From contig JADEYG010000012.1 in assembly GCA_016906335.1 (NCBI GenBank), forward strand, positions 372,501 through 436,500: a stretch of 64,000 nt of DNA, read 5' to 3'. Of the stretch, positions 1-10,251 are shown piece by piece. Below the pieces are notes generated by a model. The model saw only the letters and a program-made list of their open reading frames with translations, did not search any database and was not told the origin of the DNA. Position numbers and translations under genes: made by a program. Each line of letters begins with the position of its first letter. Positions within the stretch are counted from its first letter, which is position 1. The stretch comes from Novakomyces olei. Its lineage: Eukaryota > Ascomycota > Novakomycetes > Novakomycetales > Novakomycetaceae.

Positions 1-692
1 ATTACAATACAAACCTGAATTTACTGCCCAAGATCGCAAAATTTCCAGATGCGAGCAAACAACTGCAGATTCTTAACTTTTGGTTGATGCTTAATCACAA
101 TTTTATCGACAATCATTCTTCAACAGTAATGTAGTAAATTCCCGTTTCATTACAATGAAAATAGTCCATTTTCAACTTTAAATCTCAACTCAGCCTACAT
201 GTTTAAAACAAGCAAATCTTATCAAACGGAATTGAATTGTTTGCTGTTTTATTCGTAGTTCAATCGCGAGCACGCACTGGCGGACAAGACATCTCTATGC
301 CTTGAACATAGTTTTCATTCCTAGCACTAAAAGCAGCACTTATAATACCTTCGATCTCAATAAGAATATGAATGTGATAATAAATTATAATGCAAAGCAA
401 ACAAACAAATAAGTCTACACCAAAATCATCATCCATTGTCACCCAATTGTAATTCCACGTGAGCAGAGCAAGTCGGAGATGTTTCCATTACCTGAAGTAA
501 AATTACTAGTTGTTCAATGACAAAAAGAAAAAAACCAAATCTAAAACCCGATTGAACCCAAAACCTATGTCATTTTTCTCACAAAGGATAAAGCGGAACC
601 AGTAAATTTTACGATCGTAAAGGAGGAAAATGTTTTATTGAAAAGTTAAAACCAAAGGCAAAATGATAGCTGGCATCCCCTTGAGTCGCAGT
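1..692. other. AT-rich intergenic sequence at left edge
   Basis: I see no convincing coding exon, RNA gene or element. The only open frame is 60 codons with low-complexity hydrophobic content. The stretch is the 3-prime flank of the leftward gene that follows. Confidence 0.5.
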
Positions 693-1256
693 CTAATAAG
701 TATTGCTTGGGCTGTGCCGGAAGTATTTCAAACCGAGCCAATTCATGAGAGCCCATGTCCATAAAACTACGGCAAGCGAAAGGATTACGAGGCAAGGATA
801 GTATCCGTCCATAACATTTTCGCCCGACTCCCTTACTTGGCTCAAGCGTACCAAAACATCAAGCGAAGGCGGCTGCCAGTCAAATCCATGAAAGGCAGCC
901 TTCCACGCGCCTGTAACAGCACCAAACCCAAGGACAAAAGCAGCCCAACAGATAAGGATCAGTGCGTAGCCCCATTTACGCGTATAAGCAAGGTCTTCAA
1001 AGGCAATAAGATCGAGACTGCTTTGATCAGCATCTTCAGATACGACTCCAATAACGTCCGACGAAGGCGGGACGGGACCCACTTTGAGTCTTCGCAACTT
1101 GCGTTGCTGTGGCGACATCTCGTGCTGGCGACGGGCTGCCGTCGCGTCAGGTATAAACCACGATTGCTCCTCTCCACGGCGCCGAGGGCTCGGTTCAGTG
1201 TAGGACAGTGAGGGCATTGAAGGCGAGAATCGCGCCGCATAAGAAGCAGAAGCCAT
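693..1256 (-). CDS. Two-pass membrane protein, conserved fungal type, unknown function
   Basis: A 187-residue single-exon frame starts at an ATG and ends with TAG. The first 90 residues are polar and rich in Ser, Arg and Pro, so probably cytosolic and disordered. Two hydrophobic segments follow at about residues 95-118 and 153-180. The second starts after the motif GYYPCLVIL and ends in WLGLKYFRHS. From memory, that Tyr-Tyr-Pro segment followed by Lys-Tyr-Phe-Arg-His recurs in uncharacterised two-helix proteins of filamentous ascomycetes, but I cannot name the family. There is no signal peptide and no catalytic motif. It is probably an integral protein of an internal membrane. Confidence 0.6.
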   Translation of the reverse strand: MASASYAARFSPSMPSLSYTEPSPRRRGEEQSWFIPDATAARRQHEMSPQQRKLRRLKVGPVPPSSDVIGVVSEDADQSSLDLIAFEDLAYTRKWGYALILICWAAFVLGFGAVTGAWKAAFHGFDWQPPSLDVLVRLSQVRESGENVMDGYYPCLVILSLAVVLWTWALMNWLGLKYFRHSPSNTY

Positions 1257-2953
1257 TATTATTGAACCCCAAACTTCGGGTATCTTTTTGCCAAAAACTC
1301 GCAGAGACAGGGATCAGTGCTTGTAGCTCAATTCTGAACCTTGCCCAAGGCTAATCTGCCCATCTGCCTGACCCTGCAGCTGCCAGGAAACCAGCCGTCT
1401 GTATAGTAACCAAGTTGTATGCGCCGAGCGCCTCTGTTGGCTTTGGTCGAGTGGCAAACAACACTAATTTGTGTGGATTATTATGCGCTCACTGATCCAT
1501 AATAATGTCAAAAAAAAGCCTAGTTATTTTCAAATATCGATCACTTATTTTACGCCGATCCTAAAGCACTAAATAAATTAGAATATATTAAGGGGCCGAC
1601 GAATCCACTTCGGTTATGGCTGTATACGGCTTGCAAATAGATGCACTAGACGTATTTGATTAGATCAGAGTATAGTTGTATCGGCCGCTTATACTCGAGA
1701 CATCTTCTTTTACGGTTGGCGAAAGAATTAACAGTTTTTCGATTTACTAGGCACTTCACACAAAATGTATCTAGATATTTAGATAATGCAATACACGAAT
1801 ATTGGAAAGTCCCTTTAAACATAAATTGCGGTCTTAAAGCTAGTGTTATTCGTTTATATTTTCAATCTTACAATGCAATTCTGTAATGGACGAGAATTAA
1901 ATAGCTAGAACCCCAAAATGGCCTTTTTTCTCCCCCTCTAACAAATACAGTGAATCATAAGAATTTGAAATACGCATGTCGCCATGTGAATAGGCAAACC
2001 TGTAGAAGGCCAATTAAAGTTGCGATCAAAGAATTCCAGCTAAGCCGGATACCAGCACAGGAGTCAGATCAAGGCCAAAATGAATATCGTCCAAATAGAA
2101 TATTTGTTTGATTGCCGTTGCATCATTCTCATATTACTACATGTCTATTCCACTTTTTATTATCAAACAGTCTCACCTACCTGTTATTCGTTCATGTTTT
2201 CAATCTTGCACTGCACTTCTTTAATGGGTGAGAAGCCAGTAGCCAGACAAAGACTACGATAGCTCTTTGCACCGCCTAAATGGGCAAAGTGAATTAGAGT
2301 AGTTGGGCAAAACATTGCTGATTTGGCGCATGTTCATATGCCGCAATAGACTTCATTTTTCAGCTAATAATGCCCGCTTTTCATTCCGTTAGTTCTTAAG
2401 AACGAGCAGACATAAAATAATATAGAAAGGATTTGAAATCAAACAATAGACTAGATTATTCTGATTCCTTGTGCTGGGGCGCTCCGCTTAATACAAGGCA
2501 AAATAAAAATCAATTCTTTCTTTCCTACAGCGTATGTTGAGATAATGCATGAAAATTTGAAATGTGTGCCGCGCGAGTAAGCCCAAGAACAGGTATCATT
2601 TGTCCGCGGAGAATGGCTCGTGTCATGAACTTTGTATACATCGACGCACTCAAGGGGCTATGATGGAATATTTTTCTCGTAGTGACTTGAAAATCCCAAT
2701 TTTGCTAGACTGCAACAATATGATAAGCTCACAATTGACCGCGTCACAGAAACTAGCTTCTTGCAATGCTCGTAATGGCATCTGTCAAGGCTATATCAAG
2801 CGATTAGTAGGGAGACTAATCAAAAGAAAAAGGCATGCTCATTGCTTTCACGAGTAATACCAATAGTTCTTTCTACCATCTGCGCATTTTTGTCAAATAG
2901 TATATTCAGTTATGATATACTTCCAACAGCAATCGAAGTGCAAACGGCTTTAT
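1257..2953. other. Gene-poor intergenic stretch
   Basis: No frame longer than 97 codons, and none resembles a known protein. The stretch contains a diverged 52-bp direct repeat (copies near 1847-1898 and 2181-2232) and otherwise looks like decayed AT-rich sequence. I found no tRNA or other RNA gene. Confidence 0.4.
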
Positions 2954-3235
2954 TTAGTCTTCGCTGGTAAATGTGTTTTCGTCCAATCGACGCTCTAATT
3001 CGTCGCGAATTTCATCGAGACGTTTATCACTGACTAAAAGATGCTCATCGTCGAGATTCTACGCTTTTTAATGCCATAATTGCGGGATCCATACATACTT
3101 CGATAATGATGCCGCCATGCTCACGCTCGTCCATATTCATAATTAACTGTCTAATAGTCGGGTCACATTCGACAAGAATACCTTCAAGTTAGCTTTTAAT
3201 CTAAATTATACCACACCTTTAACTGCCCGAGGCAT
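2954..3235 (-). CDS. TFB5: TFIIH subunit TFB5 (three exons)
   Basis: This small gene is split by two very short introns. Exons are 3235-3217, 3181-3099 and 3058-2954; introns are 35 nt (GTGTGG to TTGAAG, branch GCTAAC) and 40 nt (GTATGT to GCGTAG). Joined, they give 68 residues starting MPRAVKGILVECDPTIRQL and containing LDDEHLLVSDKRLDEI. That matches the order of yeast Tfb5 and human GTF2H5/TTDA: KGxLxxCDPxxKxx, then xLDDTHLLV. The protein is known to stabilise the TFIIH core and stimulate the XPB/Ssl2 ATPase in nucleotide excision repair. It shares a 169-bp divergent promoter region with the gene at 3405. Its usual length is 65-75 residues, so the model is complete. Confidence 0.85.
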
Positions 3236-3404
3236 TGGACTTGGAGCAATTAGTTCGCAAATAGCAGGATTAAATTATGTTTTTTCTGCTATTCGCTTCC
3301 AAACGCTTTATTGTTTTATTGGCACACAACTACGACAGAATTCATTATGAAATTACGCAAATAAATACAATTTTGAGAAAAATTGTTCAAAGGTTGTCGC
3401 CCAT
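3236..3404. promoter_or_regulatory. Short divergent promoter between TFB5 and the splicing-factor-like gene
   Basis: Only 169 bp separate the two ATGs, so both promoters must lie here or overlap the opposite 5-prime leader. I see no obvious TATA element and no telobox. Confidence 0.5.
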
Positions 3405-4071
3405 ATGGACAACGAAGAAGCAACGGCACTGTTGTTGGACGAAGCAGAGCAGCGCGAAAATGCTTACATGAAACACGGAGTGTCTGCATACCTGAACAGG
3501 AAAAGGTAATTTTATTTTTAATGTTCTTTATCTAATCCACAGCGACCAAAGATCTCTGGTTTTGAATCAACGTTTCCTCCGCAATATCGTGAGTCGAGCC
3601 AATTCCCACAATAGCGATCTGGCTTCGCGAGCTGGAGCTAGGCAAGAAGGTGATAAAGATCATGATGGGCCACTTCGTCGAGAGCGGCGTCACGAAAGCT
3701 GCCGCAAGAAGCGCAGCGAAAGACATATAGGTCACCGCCATAAGTCAAAATCTAATTTTCCCGAGTCTAATTCGAAATTACATTTAAAGCGTGGCTCACA
3801 GCATGGCTCGCAGTCTCGTTTGGACGAAAAAGCGAGTCCTGAAACTGGGCCGCAGCCTTTAAGCACGAATCCGCCTGTAAGAGGACGGGGAGCTAACCGC
3901 GAAAATCCGATGGACCGCCATTTTGATTCAAGTTATGATGGTACACAAGAAAAGAGACAGAATATATTAGAAGACCCATTATTATCAGTGCGCTACCATT
4001 CTAAGCGCGATTGGGACCGGGGGAAAGTGCAGTCGGGCGACATTTATGATATGCGCGCCGAATGGGCTTGA
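3405..4071 (+). CDS. Splicing-factor-38B-like protein of fungi (two exons)
   Basis: Exons 3405-3505 and 3543-4071 flank a 37-nt intron (GTAATT to CCACAG, branch CTAAT). The product is 209 residues. It begins MDNEEATALLLDEAEQREN, has LNQRFLRNIVSRANSHNSDL at about residues 41-60, a long basic Ser/Arg/His-rich middle, and RENPMDRHFDSSYDGTQ near residue 170. The order of an N-terminal acidic helix, a RFLRNIxxxxxSHN motif, a basic linker and MDxxFxxxYD is what I recall for fungal proteins annotated as pre-mRNA-splicing factor 38B. The assignment rests on those short motifs. The C-terminal KRDWDRGK segment is shorter than I expect for that family, so a further exon is possible. Likely nuclear. Confidence 0.5.
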
Positions 4072-4413
4072 CTCGGCATTGCCGAATGTATTTTGTGAAG
4101 GGGGTTCTTCTTTCCTGCCTCGTTTTACAGCAAGTTTGTTAAAAATTACTTTTCTGGTTTGATTTTTCTAGTTATGGTGGTGCTACTTATGGCGGTGATC
4201 AGTCTTTTTGGGTTCCTTTGGCGTATCGTATTTTGTGCTCGGCAAGTATACTTTCTGTGTTTTGCCAAATCTGTACACATTGATGTCGACTAGATAGATG
4301 CATATAAAAATTTCTCTCCAATGATAAACACATTTCATCGGTAGCAAAGTCTTATGGTTTATCCCATATCCTCATTATATACCGGGGTCAGAAGCGTGGA
4401 AAAACTACGAGCC
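4072..4413. other. Convergent 3-prime region
   Basis: This lies between the ends of the splicing-factor-like gene and the TIM paralogue. It holds a 39-codon hydrophobic ORF (4174-4293) preceded by an acceptor-like TTTTTCTAG, which I could not connect to any exon. Nothing else is evident. Confidence 0.35.
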
Positions 4414-5166
4414 TCAGCCTGCTTTAGCTTGAGCTATTTCCTCGTAAACTGCCCTGAACTTTGCCGGGTCTTGCGCAAACCGGCCAAGAAACAATCCATC
4501 TACACCGTCTTTAAGCAACGAAAATATTCCGGGTCCCGCACTGCCCCCGTACAGGATTTGTGTGGGACCGGTGCGGCCCGTTTCCTTAGCCAGCTGCCGT
4601 AACCGCTGCGTTACTCCTACTGCATACGTGGGAGAAGCGGGCTGTGGCTGGCCAATTGCCCACACAGGCTCGTAAGCGAGCACACAGGGATGGTCGCGCG
4701 GGATGGCTGCCAGTACAGACTCTACTTGAGGCCGGCATTCCTCAACTGCCGCTTCCACTCCGGCATTTGTTCGCTCACCGATGCAAACAAGGGGAATCAG
4801 CCCACATTTGGCCCCTGCGTTGGCTTTCCGTGCTACTGTTTCGTCTGTTTCTCCAAACAATCTTCTTCGCTCCGCGTGTCCAAGCTCGACATATCGAACA
4901 CCTGCCTCCGCAAGAACTGCGGGCGATATTTCGCCAGTGTAAGGACCTGACGTCTCCCAAAAGGCATCCTGAGCTCCGATAGCGATACCGGTACCTTGTA
5001 ATTGACGCTTTGCGTCCATTAACGAAACGAAATCGGGTATGACAAAGACATCAATGCTATCGGTTTCAAAATCCTTAGCATAGGCTGCAAGCTGTTCCGT
5101 ATATTCTTGCGTGCGAGCCAAATCAAAATACATTTTCAGGCTAATGCCTACAATTGGCTTTGCCAT
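4414..5166 (-). CDS. Triosephosphate isomerase paralogue, probable tetrulose-phosphate isomerase (EryH-like)
   Basis: The ATG-initiated frame gives 250 residues, the normal size of the TIM barrel. Lys11 (SLKMYFD), His97 (YVELGHAERR) and Glu166 (AYEPVWAIG) are the catalytic triad, and YGGSAGPG at 206-213 with LFLGRF forms the phosphate site. The usual NWK at the catalytic lysine is SLK here, and the stretch GAQDAFWETSGPYTGEISP differs from glycolytic TIM and recalls the TIM-like isomerases of erythritol catabolism. It is divergently paired with an RpiB-type isomerase, the same pairing as EryH and EryI of Brucella, which convert L-erythrulose 1-phosphate via D-erythrulose 4-phosphate to D-erythrose 4-phosphate. 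I infer a tetrulose-phosphate role over housekeeping glycolysis. Cytosolic, no introns. Confidence 0.75.
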   Translation of the reverse strand: MAKPIVGISLKMYFDLARTQEYTEQLAAYAKDFETDSIDVFVIPDFVSLMDAKRQLQGTGIAIGAQDAFWETSGPYTGEISPAVLAEAGVRYVELGHAERRRLFGETDETVARKANAGAKCGLIPLVCIGERTNAGVEAAVEECRPQVESVLAAIPRDHPCVLAYEPVWAIGQPQPASPTYAVGVTQRLRQLAKETGRTGPTQILYGGSAGPGIFSLLKDGVDGLFLGRFAQDPAKFRAVYEEIAQAKAG

Positions 5167-5209
5167 TATGACCCAACCCCACACGGCTCTGTGTTGTATA
5201 ATATTTATA

Positions 5210-5242
<33 letters not shown>

Positions 5243-5628
5243 TTATTTATATAAGTCGCCCTTTAAATAACATAGCAAATAGTTTAATGACCCGTATAAT
5301 ACTTGCAACTCGCCCAAATTTTGTCTCAAAGAGTTTTCTGGGATAAATTTAATTCAACAATAAGGAGTTCGCGCCAATGTTGCTTGTAATTTTGCTCTTT
5401 AGTACATTAAATTTCGGCTAATCCTGCACCGCGGCTGGAGTTGCTTAATCGGGAATGGAAGTAGAAGCTTTCTCCGCATTCTAATGATGACATTTAATAC
5501 GTGGACTGAGCGATAGAATATTCCTTATGAACAAGCTCCGCATTTAGTAGGCGTATAAATACGAAGCAACTTCAACAGAATCCGCGGAGATTGTGAAGGA
5601 GAATAATAAAAAGAGAACTAGCTCAAGA
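5167..5628. promoter_or_regulatory. Divergent promoter of TIM paralogue and RpiB-like gene
   Basis: A 462-bp region separates the two start codons, implying coordinated transcription. Close to the TIM start lies an AT-only tract (about 5196-5254) with a run of (AT)n at about 5220-5242, which should exclude nucleosomes. CGG and CCG triplets suited to Zn2Cys6 regulators occur (for example CACCGCGGCTGGAG near 5429 and ATCCGCGGAGA near 5580), but no spaced pair is compelling. Confidence 0.5.
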
Positions 5629-6102
5629 ATGACCTCGAGTTTACGTCTCGTCGTTGGCGGCGACAGTGCAGGTGTCGGGTACAAAGACAAAATAAAGGCA
5701 GATCTAGAAAAGGATCCACGAGTCTCTTCTGTTATTGACGTTGGCCTGCAACAGGGCGAAGACGTTGACTACCCGCATATCGCAGTTAAAGCGGCAAGAC
5801 TTATCGCCGACGGAAAAGCCGATCGGGCTATCCTTATCTGTGGGACCGGGCTCGGCGTTGCTATTGCAGCAAACAAAGTTCCAGGAATCCGGGCGGTTAC
5901 GGCACATGACAGTTTTAGTGTTGAGCGTTCCGTTCTTTCAAACAATTGCCAAGTGTTGTGCATGGGCCAGCGGGTAGTGGGAGTAGAGCTCGCTCGTCGG
6001 CTTGCGAAGGAATGGCTTGGTTACGTGTTTGACGAGACAAGTGCCTCTGCTGGCAAAGTGAATGCTATCACGGACTATGAGAGGCAAGCTGCTACTGTTT
6101 AG
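5629..6102 (+). CDS. RpiB/LacAB-family sugar-phosphate isomerase (EryI-like)
   Basis: The first ATG gives 157 residues; a longer frame upstream begins only at a GTG and is not used. The protein has the RpiB fold signatures GGDSAG (10-15), DYPH (47-50), the active-site CGTGLG (Cys71), NKVPGIRA (82-89), AHD (92-94) and [10 protein letters not shown] (106-115). Classical RpiB has GCDHAG at the first motif; the change to GGDSAG and the pairing with a TIM paralogue favour a D-erythrulose 4-phosphate isomerase of the EryI type over a pentose-phosphate enzyme. Eukaryotes normally use RpiA for the pentose pathway, so this gene is likely for a dedicated carbon source. Intronless and cytosolic. Ribose-5-phosphate isomerase B remains an alternative. 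Confidence 0.8.
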   Translation: MTSSLRLVVGGDSAGVGYKDKIKADLEKDPRVSSVIDVGLQQGEDVDYPHIAVKAARLIADGKADRAILICGTGLGVAIAANKVPGIRAVTAHDSFSVERSVLSNNCQVLCMGQRVVGVELARRLAKEWLGYVFDETSASAGKVNAITDYERQAATV

Positions 6103-6371
6103 TTTGGTGAAATAAAGACGGGATGCTTCTAGTGTGTATAAGATGCGATAATAAGCATGTGGACTTGGATATTCAAATATTTGCCTTTTCGTTCATCTAT
6201 AATAAATGTCAAATAATTAGTCAATAATTATTCAATAATATTCAATATTATCTTTGTTGGGGAAAAATGATTGAAAAATAAACTAGTACAGGCGCATTTC
6301 ATTCCGCCTGCTCTGTGCTCTTGAACCAGCACCAAATTAAACCCGAATAAATTTTACAATAAGCATTTGAG

Positions 6372-8414
6372 CTAAATACCGCCAGCGACATAGCTCAGGG
6401 CCGCATCCATATGGATTTGCAGCTGCAACGGCGTTAAATGATGCTGCTGCTGAGTCGCAGCAGCTGGTGAGTTTAAAGAGTGTGAGTCTGAAGAAGTAGC
6501 TGACGTCATTTCAACTCTTTGTTTATCGTCAATGTACAGAGAAAGCAGCTGGAACCCTCTGTCCGCAATTGCGTTCCGACTTCTGAATAGCCCAAAATTT
6601 TCCCTTACTCGATTAACTTCCTCACTGGTTTTTGCCACTAATCCTCGCATTTGCGGAGGCATTTGGGCCTGCCACTGGCGAAGCTGTTCATCCACCATAT
6701 TACCGGTTCTAATATCATTTCCATCGACAGCTGTATTATTGCCAACTGCAGTAGCTCCTTCCGCACCCGGAATAACATTCATGGCCGCCTGGAATTCGAC
6801 CAAAAGTAGGCAAGCGTTGAAAACCCTGTAAAAAGAAACGTACCACCCGTAAGAAAGTTTATTGAACTTTTCAATTAGCCTTCCAAAGATCTGGAGACAT
6901 GAGAGTGCCGACATTATAGCCGTATTTTCCTCTACAGTCAGCGGCCTAGCACGAATTGATGCATTGCCCTTTCGCATTTGAAACATATCGTACGCCTGTG
7001 GCAGGTAGAGCATCATAATTGCACTATGATAGTACTGTTCAATACTCATGTTCACAAAGTACGACATTTGCGGACCGGCTTGTTTAAACTCGGCATAAAA
7101 TTCGTCTAGCCGACGATGATGAACTGCACACGAAACATTATGGTTATTATGCCTGTAGCCAAATCCATCAGCTTGCATAGCGTTTATTATAGCCGCCATA
7201 CGAAACTCGAAACGTAGCTCAACATCCACAGGTTCCGGCGTATCAAAATCGTAAACTGCACAGGGCCGGTTAAAGATAAAGGCTAGTAAGGAATCAAGGT
7301 AGAAAATACTAGCCCACAGATCGCTACGTGTCTTTATTCTTTCCCCACTCATATCCGGATCCACGTATTTATGATGCCTGTGAAGTCCCAGGGCCATCGC
7401 CTGCCGAATCAAGCAGCCAGAAAGCGCCCAGGCATCAGCCAGCTGACACGAGTTTATCAGGTAGTAACAAAGGACCAGGAGAGCCTGTAAATTTATACGG
7501 GTAGGCAGCTTCATGAAGGAAGCCACTCTAAGGCACTCAAAACTGGCTGCGCAATAGCCCTCCACACTGGCCCTTTCTTTCTTTGACACTTTGTTGCTGC
7601 CTTGTCCAATAGACATTTCGCCAGAAAGTGCTAGAGTGGCAAAAACAAGAGCCAGCTTGTTTGCCCTGTCTGTGATATCACTCGGATCCTCTTCCGATAT
7701 GGGGAGAAAAGAGAGCATTTCATTAGCGTCGGTTATTCCACAAAACTGGGCACACAGAACAAAGTACGAAGTGACCTGCTGCCGTACGACGTCAATAGCG
7801 GGCAAGAGTGATATCATTCTAGCCAGACCCCCACCCCCACCATTGTTACCCCCACCCCCACTACTATTACCCCCACTTGCACTATTGTTAGATGTTTCAA
7901 AGGGGTAACGTTTGGTCAGGTCCATCAGCAAAAGCGGCGAGGAGGCGTACGTCGGAATAGTGTGGCCGATATAGGGGAGTTCGCTGATTGTCCGTTGGTA
8001 GAAATCGGGTTTTGGCTCCGGTGAAGGACTTGCCTCCTCATCGCGCCGGTCCTGAGCCAAATCCCATGCTGGAACAATTGAGCCTTGGTCCAGTACTCCA
8101 GTCTCCTCATCGTTTTCCAGCTGCCTTAATTGAGTTTGTAAAGAGTCAATTCGGGCCTTTAACCGTATAATGTTCTGAGCTCTAATTACACTGCAAAGCC
8201 TTGGCTCTTTTGCATGAGCATCGTAAACACACTTGTCCGCAGACTCGCGGATAAGACACGCTCCACAAACTGGTTTTTGTCTGTCGCACTAAAAGTGGAA
8301 TTAGCAGCAAAAAATTTAATGCACACAAACCCGTCGTACCTTTGTTTTCTTTAAACGGCACTCGCGGCATGAATAAGAGGGCTTGTTCCGGCGCCGTGGC
8401 CGTTCTGCCACCAT
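6372..8414 (-). CDS. Zn2Cys6 fungal transcription factor beside the isomerase pair
   Basis: Exons 8414-8340 and 8288-6372 with a 51-nt intron (GTACGA to CTTTTAG) give 663 residues. The intron splits the zinc cluster: exon 1 ends in YSCRECRLKKTK and exon 2 continues CDRQKPVCGACLIRESADKC, together the C-x2-C-x6-C-x5-C-x2-C-x7-C pattern. A short coiled coil follows (IIRLKARIDSLQTQLRQLE). The middle region around LINSCQLADAWALSGCLIRQ matches the fungal-specific regulatory domain. Poly-Gly/Asn (SGGGNNGGGGG) and a Gln/His-rich tail are low-complexity. Its gene ends only 269 bp from the RpiB-like gene and is convergent to it, so it is a candidate regulator of the TIM/RpiB module. That link is inference from position. 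Confidence 0.85.
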
Positions 8415-10251
8415 GCTAGCCACTGTGGACAGATTAAAATGATCTCGAGAAGATTTGACTAGGCCGATGCAGGATTTTTTGTACTTTTTTCTCAAATGCA
8501 ATTATCAGATCTTTTGTCAATGTCCACTCTGTAATTTGTCCAGTATCAAAATTCTGGGGTTCGAGACTTTTATTATGTTATTTTTCGCTATACGATACTA
8601 TATTATTATACTGCGTTTGTGCCGTTCTTTTATTACCATAAATTTGCACATCACTAATCGATTGACAGAGTGCTACACTCTACACTAATTTATTACATAC
8701 CGCGTTGCCTATCTCGATTGAGATTAGGCTAAACTAGAGTGGTTGACAAAGACACTATCCGAGAACCCTAATTTGCCAGACCAAACAGCCGCTTACTCCA
8801 GCGTATCGTAAACGCTAAACAATAAGAATTACGTCTTATTGCTGGTCTCTTACGTGATAGACTTTTTGCACAGTTACCAAACCCTTTTGAAGCACCACTC
8901 CAACCAATGCGGAAACTGTCAAATTTAATATAAGATTCGCCTATGCAGCCTTTTTCGTTTTAGGAGATATTTGGAGTGATTATAATGAGATTTATTTGGC
9001 GGCCATTCACACGACCGCGCGCCCGACCCGCTTACATTCGGCTAGTAAATCCAAGTTCAAACCAATACTCTGACCAAAGCTCTCTAAGCTGCTGTTAGAT
9101 GAATGAAGCTGCAGCAGCAGATCTGGCTTGGATCCAATTGGTTATAGACATATATATTTAGATTTGTCGTCTATCCATTACCTCCTGAATTGACGCTCAA
9201 TGTCTCATTATTTTCAAACTAGTATTTCTACGACCCGCTCAGTTCTATAATCTCACACACGGTACCCCACTATCCAGAAGGTGAGACTGAACATTGTTTC
9301 GGCTAAAAGCCATACCCTGCTGAATACAGGGTTGGGAGCATGCAAGGACCGGCACCTCTCTCCGCATCTTCAATTCTAGATTTTACAATATCCACCATCA
9401 ATGGCGTACGAACGCTATGCGCACAAAAGCCTCCAGGTTTTGTGCCGCGCGGTATGATGATAAAGGCAAGACTATGAATACTGGAGTATACAGCACTATC
9501 CATTTGTTTCCTCCACGCCCTAAATTCCTACGCGCCCAGTCGTTTGCTGCAATAACTGTAGCATACACCAGACGATCCGATACAATAGGAACGAACCATT
9601 GAATTCCAAGAAAATGCCGTAAGGTCACAAAAGAAAAGCGGCCTTAAGCGGCCGTATGGATACATTCAGAGTCCCATCGAAGCAGCACAATTCTGACAAT
9701 AATTGGCCATTTGGCACTGTAAGGGGACCGAATTCAAGTAAAAACAAGGAAAATCGATAATAAAGGATATAAATACATGGCAACTCGAATATATAGATTA
9801 CTCTAATAAGTACGCGAATAATGAAGTACTCGAGTACTCGAATAAACAAGTACTCGAATAAACAATGTACTCGAATAAAAGTTCTCGAATAAAATACTAA
9901 TTCAGAACAAATAAAAACAAGAAAGAATAAAACCATATAAAGTCGGACAAACACACACTGACTACACGGACCGATAAGGGAAACGGCCCGTTAGAATGAA
10001 CGGCGCTTTGAACGCGTTTCTTTCACGATTCCAGAATAGCAAAAGTGCATGACGCCCGATTAACCCAAAACAGAAGTGGCTAAAGTATGAGCAGAGAATT
10101 GCAACGTGCGGCAAATGGAGCCGTCGGACGCTCTGATTTGCGTGCCTTATAAAAGATGCTCAGTCGTTCGTGCAAGGCGGCAGGCCAGCCGTGCAAGCAG
10201 TGTGGGCCAATTGACAAGAGCAATTGCCTTGGCAAATAAACCGTGATTTCA
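8415..10251. other. Long intergenic region upstream of MFS transporter and regulator
   Basis: About 1.8 kb lies between the divergent starts of the Zn2Cys6 gene and the transporter. I found no clear gene. At 9303-9628 on the minus strand two overlapping frames look protein-like but do not join cleanly and match nothing I know. The region contains a cluster of ACTCGAATA repeats (9782-9891). Confidence 0.4.
9782..9891. repeat. Cluster of about eight ACTCGAATA repeats
   Basis: The core TACTCGAATA or a one- or two-base variant occurs at about 9782, 9799, 9811, 9827, 9835, 9851, 9868 and 9882, often about 16 bp apart, with AAACAAG-like spacers. It sits 360-470 bp before the ATG of the MFS transporter, on the same side. 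It may be an operator array or a decaying minisatellite. Confidence 0.55.

Noticed and set aside
4174-4293. 39-codon hydrophobic ORF starting MVVLLMAVISLFGFLWR after an acceptor-like TTTTTCTAG
   Set aside because: No upstream exon could be joined in frame and no small-protein family was recognised; kept only as a remark in the intergenic entry.
8555-8570. GGGGTTCGAGAC resembling a tRNA B box
   Set aside because: No A box, anticodon stem or acceptor pairing at the right spacing.
9303-9628. Two overlapping minus-strand frames with protein-like composition
   Set aside because: They overlap without a usable splice and neither resembles a known protein; they may be a decayed gene but the evidence is too thin.
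10243-10251. GTG start nine bases upstream of the MFS ATG, and similar non-ATG extensions at the RpiB-like gene, the permease and 6-phosphogluconolactonase
   Set aside because: Eukaryotic genes rarely initiate at GTG or TTG; each has a good downstream ATG consistent with family length.
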